NCBI GenBank assembly: GCA_022566895.1 | Contig: JADFIA010000013.1 | Span: 1-53,082, forward strand | DNA: 53,082 nucleotides | Origin: Pseudomonadota bacterium | Lineage (GTDB): Bacteria; Pseudomonadota; Alphaproteobacteria; Sphingomonadales; SMXR01 | Reading direction: 5' to 3' | Shown here: in pieces, positions 17,192-24,809 of the stretch | Layout: the number at the start of each line of letters is the position of its first letter | Numbering within the stretch: the stretch's first letter is position 1 | Translations under genes and position numbers: made by a program | The notes under the pieces: model-generated | The model's input: only the letters and a program-made list of their open reading frames with translations | Database searches by the model: none | What the model was told of the DNA's origin: nothing

Positions 17192-17740
17192 CTAGGTGGC
17201 TTGCCGCTGCCGCTCCCAACGGTCGAGCCGGTCAAAAAAGCCGGGGCAGTAATGTTCCTTGGTGGCGCGGCCGGTGACCAGGGTCCAAAGATGCGGAATC
17301 GACCGCATCTCGCAGCCGGGGGTGGCGAGTAGGGCCGCCAATACGAGCGAAAATCCCAAGTGGACGAACAAATAATAAATCCAGGCCGTGGTAAAGACCC
17401 CGAGCGCGTATCCCAATACTGCGCCGGCGCTAAAATAGTGATAGGCGCCAAGCGCCAGGCTTACGCCGACGATGATCCACCGCGAAAGACGGCGGGTATT
17501 CAGGGAAAATCCGATGTTAATCACCGGCGGCATCAGCCAGAAGGCCAGAGCGGCGGCGGCCCAGACGCTGGGATTGTCAGCCGGTAAGCCGTTTTCGAGT
17601 ATAAACGGCCAGGCGACCGTGAGTTGATAGACGCCGTAGAGCGAAAGGCCGCCGAGCATGGCCCGCACCAGACGGCCAATAATCAACGGTTTTGCAAGGC
17701 TACCCTGCTCGACAAAGTTTGTTGCTTCTGCAAGTGACAT
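17192..17740 (-). CDS. four-helix membrane protein with GCE...YCP motif
   Basis: ATG at 17740 follows AGAGGAGA by six to seven bases; the longer frame from 17761 starts inside that leader. The 182-residue product has about four hydrophobic segments (25-48, 60-80, 87-106, 110-138). Right after the last comes PGCEMRSIPHL (141-151), then YCP (164-166) and acidic residues D170/D173. This matches the spacing of the protein encoded at 15386-16354 from GCE to the proline; a basic GRxxR near the first membrane helix is also shared. The promoter upstream has the MerR layout, and a multicopper oxidase gene diverges from it. It may be a small membrane redox or metal-handling protein; this is inference. 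Confidence 0.75.
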   Translation of the reverse strand: MSLAEATNFVEQGSLAKPLIIGRLVRAMLGGLSLYGVYQLTVAWPFILENGLPADNPSVWAAAALAFWLMPPVINIGFSLNTRRLSRWIIVGVSLALGAYHYFSAGAVLGYALGVFTTAWIYYLFVHLGFSLVLAALLATPGCEMRSIPHLWTLVTGRATKEHYCPGFFDRLDRWERQRQAT

Positions 17741-17795
17741 TTGGGATCTCCTCTTATCCACGTTGTCAATTCCAGACTAACCTCACCCAATAATC

Positions 17796-17826
17796 TATAT
17801 AATGTCTGTAGTGACTACAGGGTCAA
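17796..17826 (-). promoter_or_regulatory. MerR-type promoter with 19-bp spacer between membrane gene and multicopper oxidase
   Basis: On the minus strand -35 TTGACC (17826-17821) and -10 TATATA (17801-17796) are 19 bases apart. The spacer contains the perfect dyad CTGTAGTCACTACAG (plus strand 17806-17820). This is how ZntR, CadR, PbrR and CueR promoters are built. On the plus strand an exact TATAAT (17798-17803) abuts the dyad and could start the oxidase transcript, though its -35 is poor. No merR gene lies in this window. Confidence 0.7.
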
Positions 17827-17956
17827 GGGGTTCTTCCAAAAACACTTGAACGTGCACCCGCAGCGCGTCTGCACCTTGACTGTGCGGTCGTTCCTGATCA
17901 GACTTGCTATCAGCGCGGGCGAAGATCCGACGCAGTTGCCTTGGGAGGGGTTTATC

Positions 17957-19108
17957 ATGACATTCACGCGATTTAGCGTGGCGCTGGCTATGTTGATTCT
18001 TTGGGCCTGCGAGCCCGCGGCTGACCGAGCTCAAGTCGAAGCGGAAGGCCAGGTCCGGACCTATTACATCGCCGCCGATGTGGTGGTTTGGGATTATGCG
18101 CCCTCGAACCGCAATCTCATATTCGACAAGGAGTTCGATGAAAAGGAGGCTCACTTCGTCAAGGCCGGCGATTACCGGGCCGGCAAGGTCTTCAAGAAAG
18201 CGCTTTACCGCGAATATACGGACGAGACCTTTACGATCCTCAAGCCACGGGCTGTAGACTGGGAGCATCTGGGTTTTCTGGGCCCGCTGATCCGGGCCGA
18301 AGTTGGCGATACGATCAAAATTGTTTTCCGCAACAATGTCCACTTCCCGGCCAGTATGCACCCCCATGGTGTCTTTTATGAGAAAGACTCGGAAGGCGCC
18401 CTTTACGCCGACGGAACCGAGGGCAAGGACAAGGTCGATGACGGTGTGCCGACAGGGGGAACCCACGTTTATACCTGGGAAGTGCGTGAGCGCGCCGGTC
18501 CGCCGCCTGGCGGCGGCTCGACGGCCTTTTGGATGTACCACTCACACGTCAATGAGGAAATGGATTTCAGCGCCGGCCTTGTCGGGCCGATGATCATCAC
18601 CGCCAAGGGCATGACCGGTGAGGGACTGAGGCCTAGCGATGTTGACCGCGAGTTTGTCGTCGCCTTCATGACCACCGAGGAAATGTCGAGCTGGTATTTC
18701 GAGGAAAACCTCGAGACCTATGCCGCCAAGGCCAACGAGGTGACGCTTGGCATCGATGTTTTCGGTACTCGCCTGGCGCAGGCGCCGGACGGATTCATCT
18801 ATATGCCTTTTATGGAAAGCATAAATGGCTTTCTCTACGGCAACGGCCCCGTCATGACCGCCAAGAAAGGCGAACGCGTGCGCTGGTACGTCATGGCCGG
18901 CACCAGCTTCGAGGTCCACGCCCCTCACTGGCACGGCAATGTGGGAACGGTGGGCAAAATGCGCATGGACGTACTGGAACTCACCACCATGGGCATGCAA
19001 ACTCTTGATATGATCCCGGATGCCGCCGGGAAATGGCTATTCCATTGCCACGTGATGAATCATTTCGCGGCCGGAATGGGTACCTTTTACGAAATCCTGG
19101 AGGAGTAA
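17957..19108 (+). CDS. ceruloplasmin-like two-domain multicopper oxidase, probable lipoprotein
   Basis: ATG at 17957 follows GGGAGGGG (17943-17950); longer frames upstream cross the promoter. The 383 residues start with a signal ending LILWAC, so C18 is a possible lipidated cysteine (Trp at -2 is unusual). All four copper motifs of laccase-type oxidases are present: HPH (135-137), HSH (195-197), H321/H324/H326 in HAPHWHG, and HCH (363-365) with H369 and M374. The first domain (YYIAADVVVWDYAP, FKKALYREYTDETF, LGFLGPLIRAEVGD) closely resembles the ceruloplasmin/hephaestin/factor VIII domain, known ferroxidases in animals. The size fits trimeric two-domain oxidases. Likely activity is oxidation of Cu(I), Fe(II) or phenols outside the inner membrane. 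Confidence 0.88.
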   Translation: MTFTRFSVALAMLILWACEPAADRAQVEAEGQVRTYYIAADVVVWDYAPSNRNLIFDKEFDEKEAHFVKAGDYRAGKVFKKALYREYTDETFTILKPRAVDWEHLGFLGPLIRAEVGDTIKIVFRNNVHFPASMHPHGVFYEKDSEGALYADGTEGKDKVDDGVPTGGTHVYTWEVRERAGPPPGGGSTAFWMYHSHVNEEMDFSAGLVGPMIITAKGMTGEGLRPSDVDREFVVAFMTTEEMSSWYFEENLETYAAKANEVTLGIDVFGTRLAQAPDGFIYMPFMESINGFLYGNGPVMTAKKGERVRWYVMAGTSFEVHAPHWHGNVGTVGKMRMDVLELTTMGMQTLDMIPDAAGKWLFHCHVMNHFAAGMGTFYEILEE

Positions 19109-19120
19109 GGGGCCTGAACC

Positions 19121-19462
19121 CTAGTCGGATTTCTGTCGCCGCACCGTGACGCCCTGCCAAAAGGCGACATGGTCCTTGATATTCAACGCCGCCGGCGATG
19201 GGTCCGGATAATACCAAGCGGCATCGACGTTCACTTGGCCGTCGACCACCACATTATGATAACTCGCCCTGCCCTTCCACGGGCAGATCGAGGTTGTGGC
19301 GCTTTCCTCAAGGAAGGTATCGCCGACCGCCTGGCGCGGAAAATAAGCGTTGCCCTCGACCATCACCACGTCGCCGCTTTGGGCAATCACGACGCCGTTC
19401 CAAACCGCCTCATAGATCGCGCCGTTATCGCTTTGGCCGAATCCGAATAGTTTTTTGAACAT
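19121..19462 (-). CDS. DUF427 domain protein
   Basis: The 113-residue protein starts after AGGAAG at five bases. It shows the DUF427 signature: an extended beta-rich core with VEGNAYFPRQAV, then the stretch STSICPWKGRASYHNVVVDG, and AAWYYPDPSPAALNIKDHVAFW. The function of the family is not established. It ends 12 bases from the converging oxidase stop, and is third in a minus-strand row after glpK and a small membrane protein, with a 93-base gap. Confidence 0.88.
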   Translation of the reverse strand: MFKKLFGFGQSDNGAIYEAVWNGVVIAQSGDVVMVEGNAYFPRQAVGDTFLEESATTSICPWKGRASYHNVVVDGQVNVDAAWYYPDPSPAALNIKDHVAFWQGVTVRRQKSD

Positions 19463-19555
19463 GGGACTTCCTTTCGTTGGCCCCTCCCATGGCCTGGATA
19501 TGACACCATCGGCCGGGCGATCAAGGAGGTCACAAAAATATGATGAAAGCTGTGT

Positions 19556-19780
19556 CTAGGTGGTCTGCTCGACGGTTCCCAAATTCTTATCGTCAGGCGC
19601 ATGGGACGGCCCGGTCAGCCAAAGATACAGGTTAAGCAGCGTAATGATGCTGACGAGAAGCATCAGCCCGGCCCGCCGCCGATCAGCACCCGGGCGCGAC
19701 AGACCGCTCAGTCCCATGACTCCTAATATTAAGGCCGCCATGAGCGTCAGTCCGCTTACGAAAATCGCCAAGACGCTCAT
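19556..19780 (-). CDS. small two-helix membrane protein
   Basis: It has 74 residues with two hydrophobic segments (about 3-26 and 38-57) separated by RPGADRRRAG, and a polar tail. GGAGG lies nine bases upstream of the ATG. It begins 15 bases after the glpK stop, so it is probably cotranscribed. No family is recognised. Confidence 0.6.
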   Translation of the reverse strand: MSVLAIFVSGLTLMAALILGVMGLSGLSRPGADRRRAGLMLLVSIITLLNLYLWLTGPSHAPDDKNLGTVEQTT

Positions 19781-19795
19781 CCCTCGGCCTCCAGC

Positions 19796-21289
19796 TTAAT
19801 TTCCACTCTTCGACAAGGTGCGTTGTACCGCCCGTTGCCAGCCCTCGAGATGCGCCTGGCGTGTGGCCTCATCCATTGCCGGCTCGAAGCGCCGCTCCAA
19901 CGACCAGAACTTCTCGACATCCTCAAGGCTGTCATAAAGTCCGCTGCCGAGACCGGCCAGGAAGGCAGCTCCCAACGCCGTGGTCTCGATAATCTTCGGC
20001 CGGTCCACCGGCGCTCCCAGCAGGTCAGCTAGAAATTGGGCGAACCAGTTGTTGGCGACCATACCCCCATCGACCCTCAGGAGTTTCGGTGGTTCTGCAC
20101 CGTCGGCCTGGGCCGCACGGATAAGATCGTGGGTCTGATAGGCCACCGATTCGAGGGTCGCGCGAACAATCGTGGCCGGGCCCGAATCCTGCGTCAGGCC
20201 AAAAATGGCGCCGCGCGCCTCAGCATCCCAATGCGGCGCCCCGAGCCCCGTGAAGGCCGGCACCAGATAGACGCCGCCGTTATCCTTAAGGCTTGCCGCC
20301 ATCGCCTCTGTCTCGGCCACATTCTTGATCAGGCCTAGGCCGTCGCGCAGCCATTTGACCGCCGCCCCGGCCATGAAAATGCTGCCCTCGACGGCATAAG
20401 ACAACTCGTCACCGATCCGGTAGGCGATGGTGCTCAGAAGCTTGTTCTTGGATGTCACTATGTTTGAACCGGTATTCTGCAGAAGGAAACAGCCGGTACC
20501 GTATGTGCTTTTCAGGGATCCGGCGCGTATACAGCCCTGGCCGATCGCCGCCGATTGCTGATCTCCCATCAGGCCGCAAATCGGGATCGCCTGCCCGAAC
20601 AGCGCCACTTCGGTATGGCCAAAGCGACCGGCGTTATCGACCACTTCCGGCAAAATTTGCCGCGGCACCTTGTGAAGTTCCAGCAACTCATCGCTCCACT
20701 CCTGGCGGTGGTAATCAAACAACATCGTGCGTGAGGCATTGGTGGCATCAGATGCGTGCACCCTGCCGCCGGTCAGCCGCCACAGAAGGAAACATTCGAT
20801 GGTCCCCACCGCCAACTCGCCTCTTTCGGCCCGGGCTCTGACATCCGGGACATTGTCGAGCAGCCAGGTGATCTTGGTGGCCGAAAAATAGGGATCGAGG
20901 AGCAGACCGGTCTTTTCCTGAACCATCGGCTCGTGCCCGGCTTCTTTGAGCCTGGAGCATGCCTCGGCGGTGCGGCGGTCCTGCCAGACGATGGCGTTAT
21001 AAACGGGCTGGCCGGTCTTGCGGTCCCAGATGACCACGGTTTCCCTTTGGTTGGTGATGCCCAACGCCCTAGGTGTGCGGCCGGCCTCGCCTTGCCGGGT
21101 AACCACGGTCCGGACAGTCTCGACGGCGGTCCGCCAAATCTCTTCGGCTTCGTGCTCGACCCAGCCGGGTTTGGGGTAATGTTGCTTGAACTCGATCTGG
21201 TGAAGGTCCAGCACCTCACCTTCCGGCGAGAAGGCCATGGCCCGCGTACTCGTGGTTCCCTGATCTAGGGCGATGAGATACTCGGACAT
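19796..21289 (-). CDS. glpK: glycerol kinase
   Basis: The enzyme phosphorylates glycerol to glycerol-3-phosphate with ATP in the cytoplasm. The start at 21289 gives MSEYLIALDQGTTSTRAM, the typical N-terminus, and 497 residues, the usual size; the longer frame adds unrelated residues. FGGY-kinase signatures are present: LGITNQRETVVIWDRKTGQPVYNAIVWQDRRT, GLLLDPYFSATKITWLLD, LMGDQQSAAIGQ, STYGTGCFLL and RVDGGMVANNWFAQFLADLLGAPV. AAGGAG lies 11 bases upstream. No glpF or glpD is in view. Confidence 0.96.
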   Translation of the reverse strand: MSEYLIALDQGTTSTRAMAFSPEGEVLDLHQIEFKQHYPKPGWVEHEAEEIWRTAVETVRTVVTRQGEAGRTPRALGITNQRETVVIWDRKTGQPVYNAIVWQDRRTAEACSRLKEAGHEPMVQEKTGLLLDPYFSATKITWLLDNVPDVRARAERGELAVGTIECFLLWRLTGGRVHASDATNASRTMLFDYHRQEWSDELLELHKVPRQILPEVVDNAGRFGHTEVALFGQAIPICGLMGDQQSAAIGQGCIRAGSLKSTYGTGCFLLQNTGSNIVTSKNKLLSTIAYRIGDELSYAVEGSIFMAGAAVKWLRDGLGLIKNVAETEAMAASLKDNGGVYLVPAFTGLGAPHWDAEARGAIFGLTQDSGPATIVRATLESVAYQTHDLIRAAQADGAEPPKLLRVDGGMVANNWFAQFLADLLGAPVDRPKIIETTALGAAFLAGLGSGLYDSLEDVEKFWSLERRFEPAMDEATRQAHLEGWQRAVQRTLSKSGN

Positions 21290-21360
21290 ATTGACGCGGG
21301 CTCCTTCAATGGCCGACACTTTGAAAGAACTGATGCCGCAAAGCAATACCGAGACCCAAA

Positions 21361-21693
21361 ATGAGCCCACGCGAGAAGAATATCCGCCAGCGGTTGGTGG
21401 ACCGCCAAGCGCAGATCCTTAGGGACAGCGCCGGATCGATCGACGATCGGGTGGCGGTTGATCTCGATCCGACCAGGGTCGGACGGTTGTCGCGCCTGGA
21501 TGCGCTGCAGATGCAGGCCATGTCGGCGGCCCTTGAAGGCCGCCGGCAGCAAGATCTCAAGAAAATCGAGGCCGCACTCAGACGCCTTGATGAGGGTGAA
21601 TATGGTGATTGTCTTAAATGCGGCGAAGCGATTGCGCCGCGCCGACTTGAGAGCGATCCGGCAGCACCGCTTTGCGCCGCCTGCGCCCGCTAA
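21361..21693 (+). CDS. DksA/TraR-type zinc-finger protein
   Basis: The 110-residue protein has a coiled helical N-terminal part (residues 1-75). A C-terminal four-cysteine zinc finger follows: CLKCGEAI with CAACA, spaced as in DksA/TraR proteins (GDCLKCGEAIAPRRL...PLCAAC). It lacks the full-length DksA coiled-coil, resembling short DksA-like proteins that bind RNA polymerase through the secondary channel. It is divergent from glpK with about 70 bases between, without an obvious strong ribosome site. The target is unknown. Confidence 0.85.
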   Translation: MSPREKNIRQRLVDRQAQILRDSAGSIDDRVAVDLDPTRVGRLSRLDALQMQAMSAALEGRRQQDLKKIEAALRRLDEGEYGDCLKCGEAIAPRRLESDPAAPLCAACAR

Positions 21694-21702
21694 ATCCGTC
21701 GC

Positions 21703-23445
21703 TTAATCCTTGAGGTCGCTTGACAGCGGCTGAATATTGCCGGAGGTGCGAATGACAAAGCATTCGAGGCCGGCATACAAGAGGAGCTCACAATCCCCTT
21801 GTGCGATCGCCCGTTCTTCGGCCGGGCTGGTCAAAAGACGCCAGAAGAACCCGCGCTCACCGCCATCGTGGCGCTGGGCGTAAGGCGCCACCTCTTCGAG
21901 GGCTGGTCCGTGCCGGCCGTTCAGGGTCACCCAACCGGCCCGAATCTGGGCGGCGTAGCGATACGACCCTATTTGCACCCAATAAGGTCCCAAAACAGGC
22001 TCGGGTTCCGTCATCTCCGGCTCACCCGCCTCGGGCTCCGTCATCTCTGGCTGACTCAACTCGGGCTCCGTGACCTCCGGCTGTATGGCCTCGGGCTGTG
22101 TCGATTCAGGCTCTTTGGTCTCGAGTTCTTGGCTCTCGGGTTCTTGGATCCCGGGCTCCAATATCTCCGTCTTTGTGATTTGGGGATCGATGACCTTGGG
22201 CCCCACAACTTCAGCTTTTTCTTGTCCCTGCTGCTGAGGGCGTGGTTCCGGCTGCGGCTCGCTTGGCGTTCGAACCTCCGGCTCCGGTACGGTCAGCGGC
22301 GGTGGTTCAACCTCGGTTTTGGCGGCCGCCTGAGGTTCGGGCTGCAGCTCCGTGACTTGGCTGGCCTTCGGCCTTTCTTTGCTCTCCGGTTTTTCCATGG
22401 GCATTTGAATTTCCGGTTCCGGCGCTAGCGGTTGTTCCTCAATCTTTGGTTCGGGTTCCGGTGCTTCGGTCACTTCCGGCGGCGCCGTTTTGACCGCTGA
22501 CGTCACCTCAGGCACCGCTTCCCCGCCCAGCGGCTGGGCTGGCGTCACCGTCTGCGGCGGCAGGGTGCCGAAGAAGACGGCGCGAGCCTGATCGCGCGCT
22601 GAAAGCGTTGACAGGCGCTCGTAAAAGGGCGTGTTTGTCTCAACCAGGCCGACCGGAAGCTCCCGCCGTGCAGTCTCTAGCGCCCGCGCAATCTGACCGT
22701 TCAAGGCATATACCAGGGCCAGATTTTGTGCTGCCAGCGGGATCGCGTCTGTGGTGCCCGCACCCCTCTGCAGGATGGCCTCGGCGCGTTCGTACGCCCC
22801 CATCAGTGCGAACGAGAGTGCCAGGTTAGTCAAAACTTCGCCGTCCCCGGGGCTAAACTTTAAGGCTGCGGAATACGCCTCTTGGGCAGGCCCATGGTTG
22901 CCCTTGAGATCTTCCGCCAACCCGAGAAGATTTTGCAGCTCGAGGGACGGCCCGGTCATCGCCATTTGCTGATTCAGAATCTGGCGGGTCTCGCCCGGCC
23001 GATCATTCAACAAAAGTGCCGCCGCCAATGCGGCTGCGCTTTCAACGCCTCGCGGATTAAGGGCCCTGACCTGCTGGAAAGTGTCGAGCCCGGCATCCCA
23101 GATGCCAACCGCTAGGTAGACATTGCCCATCCCGGTAAGAGCGTCGATATTGTTGGGCTCTAATTGCACGGCCTTGGAATAGAAGCGCATGGCGCCGCTG
23201 TAATCGCCGGCATTTTCAAGTTGTGCGCCCATACGCACAAGAGAATCCGGGGTCAGTTGGGTCTTGGTTGGGCGGGCTGAAAACTCGGAGGACGATTTCC
23301 CCAAGAGATCGGCAAGCGTCCGCGGCCGCTGTTCTTGCGAGCCGAAACCGCACGCCGCCAGAATAAGGCAGGAAAATACAGCCCCGATGCGGACGAGATG
23401 CCGCGGCGACCGACGAAGGGTCAATTTTCCCCCAAGCTTAATCAT
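21703..23445 (-). CDS. TPR lipoprotein with Pro/Glu-rich linker and SPOR-like C-terminus
   Basis: The 580-residue protein has a basic N-terminus and a lipobox ILAAC with C32 as the probable lipid anchor. TPR repeats span about 65-265 (for example AGDYSGAMRFYSKAVQLEPNNIDALTGMGNVYLAVG), similar to TadD-type outer-membrane lipoproteins. A linker of about 180 residues, rich in proline and glutamate with short repeats of TEPE/QPE type, runs from about 300 to 485. The end (about 488-565, GPYWVQIGSYRYAAQ...) looks like a peptidoglycan-binding SPOR domain. It probably sits in the envelope at or near the septum or cell wall, but no partner gene is adjacent. Confidence 0.78.
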   Translation of the reverse strand: MIKLGGKLTLRRSPRHLVRIGAVFSCLILAACGFGSQEQRPRTLADLLGKSSSEFSARPTKTQLTPDSLVRMGAQLENAGDYSGAMRFYSKAVQLEPNNIDALTGMGNVYLAVGIWDAGLDTFQQVRALNPRGVESAAALAAALLLNDRPGETRQILNQQMAMTGPSLELQNLLGLAEDLKGNHGPAQEAYSAALKFSPGDGEVLTNLALSFALMGAYERAEAILQRGAGTTDAIPLAAQNLALVYALNGQIARALETARRELPVGLVETNTPFYERLSTLSARDQARAVFFGTLPPQTVTPAQPLGGEAVPEVTSAVKTAPPEVTEAPEPEPKIEEQPLAPEPEIQMPMEKPESKERPKASQVTELQPEPQAAAKTEVEPPPLTVPEPEVRTPSEPQPEPRPQQQGQEKAEVVGPKVIDPQITKTEILEPGIQEPESQELETKEPESTQPEAIQPEVTEPELSQPEMTEPEAGEPEMTEPEPVLGPYWVQIGSYRYAAQIRAGWVTLNGRHGPALEEVAPYAQRHDGGERGFFWRLLTSPAEERAIAQGDCELLLYAGLECFVIRTSGNIQPLSSDLKD

Positions 23446-23561
23446 AATAATCGCAACTCCCAGCGCAGGTTATTATCATTCAAAGCCAATTTCGAGATAA
23501 AGTTCGGCTTAGTGGCAAATCGCGGCGTAAATTGGGCGTCTAAAGCGCAAGGGGAAAGTCT

Positions 23562-24782
23562 ATGGCAAGTGAGAAGGTCGGTTTCGAAGGATCGGGCGGT
23601 AATCTCGCGGCCCGTCTCGATACTCCGGACGGGCCGATCCGGGCCTACGCGCTGTTTGCCCATTGTTTTACCTGCTCAAAGGATATTTTCGCCGCCAGCC
23701 GCATCGCTCGAGCCTTGGCGGATGAGGGAATCGCGGTATTACGCTTCGATTTCACCGGCCTCGGGGCCAGCGACGGTGAGTTTGAGAATACCAATTTTTC
23801 GTCAAATCTCGAGGATTTGCGCTATGCGGCGGAGTTCCTGCGGCAAAACCATGAGGCCCCGAAGATCCTCATCGGCCACAGCCTTGGCGGTGCTGCCGTC
23901 CTCGGTATGGCTGAAGATGTGCCTGAAGCTGTAGCGGTCGCCACGATCGCCGCGCCGTTCGATCCCGAACACGTAGCTCATAACTTTAAGGATTCAATAG
24001 AAATCATTGAAAACAAAGGAGAAGCCGAGGTTTCTCTGGCCGGGCGGACTTTCACGATCAAGCGGCAATTCCTGGACGATATCTCGTCTCAAAATCAGCA
24101 GGAACGGATCGCCAACCTGCGCAAGGCCCTGTTGATTTTCCATGCGCCGGGGGACGAGAGCGTCGGCATCGAGAACGCTGGCCTGATCTACGCCACGGCC
24201 AAGCATCCCAAGAGCTTTGTTTCGCTCGACGGGGCCGATCACTTGGTCAGCCGCCACGCGGACGCGAACTATATCGCCAAGGTGATTGCCGCCTGGGCCA
24301 CGCGATATCTGGCCGCTGAACCCGAGAGCCATCTGGCGCCCAAAGCGGCGCCTGGTCAAACCATCGTCACCGAGCGCGGAATTGGCGGCTTCGCGGTCTC
24401 GATAAACTCAAGCGGTCACGCCCTGCTGGCCGACGAACCCGCCGGCTACGGCGGCCTCGATACCGGGCCGACACCCTATGGCCTTCTGCTCTCGAGCCTC
24501 GGGGCCTGCACGGCAATGACGCTAAGGATGTACGCCGAGCGCAAAAACCTGCCGCTTGAGCGGGTTACGGTTGAGCTGACGCATAAGAAAATCCACGCCG
24601 AGGATTGCACCGATTGCGAGACCAAGGTCGGCAAGATCGATGAAATCAATCGCCGGCTGACGATAGAGGGCGACGAATTGAGCGCCGATCAGCGCCAGCG
24701 TCTCCTGGAGATTGCCGATAAATGCCCGGTCCACAGAACCCTCGAGAGCGAGGTGAAAATCCGCACGGAAATAACCGCGTAA
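23562..24782 (+). CDS. alpha/beta hydrolase - OsmC fusion protein
   Basis: The 406-residue protein joins two domains. Residues 1-255 form an alpha/beta hydrolase with nucleophile S107 in IGHSLGGAA, a candidate acid D198 in HAPGDESV and H227 in GADHLV. Residues about 265-406 form an OsmC/Ohr domain with two redox cysteines, C316 (LGACTAMTLRMYAERK) and C388 (DKCPVHRTL), as in peroxide-reducing OsmC proteins. The start follows AGGGGAAAG. Fusions of this type are known in many proteobacteria and are thought to handle acyl or organic hydroperoxide stress; the hydrolase substrate is unknown. Confidence 0.9.
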   Translation: MASEKVGFEGSGGNLAARLDTPDGPIRAYALFAHCFTCSKDIFAASRIARALADEGIAVLRFDFTGLGASDGEFENTNFSSNLEDLRYAAEFLRQNHEAPKILIGHSLGGAAVLGMAEDVPEAVAVATIAAPFDPEHVAHNFKDSIEIIENKGEAEVSLAGRTFTIKRQFLDDISSQNQQERIANLRKALLIFHAPGDESVGIENAGLIYATAKHPKSFVSLDGADHLVSRHADANYIAKVIAAWATRYLAAEPESHLAPKAAPGQTIVTERGIGGFAVSINSSGHALLADEPAGYGGLDTGPTPYGLLLSSLGACTAMTLRMYAERKNLPLERVTVELTHKKIHAEDCTDCETKVGKIDEINRRLTIEGDELSADQRQRLLEIADKCPVHRTLESEVKIRTEITA

Positions 24783-24809
24783 TTTTCGCCTCTGAGTGAT
24801 TGTCGGGTT

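Noticed and set aside
18245-18262. GGGCTGTAGACTGG as a third MerR-type site
   Set aside because: It is inside the oxidase coding region, lacks a dyad partner and has no -35/-10 boxes.
22000-22200. Repeated tcgggctc words as a CRISPR or satellite array
   Set aside because: The period is irregular and the words code for Pro/Glu repeats in the reading frame of the TPR-SPOR gene.
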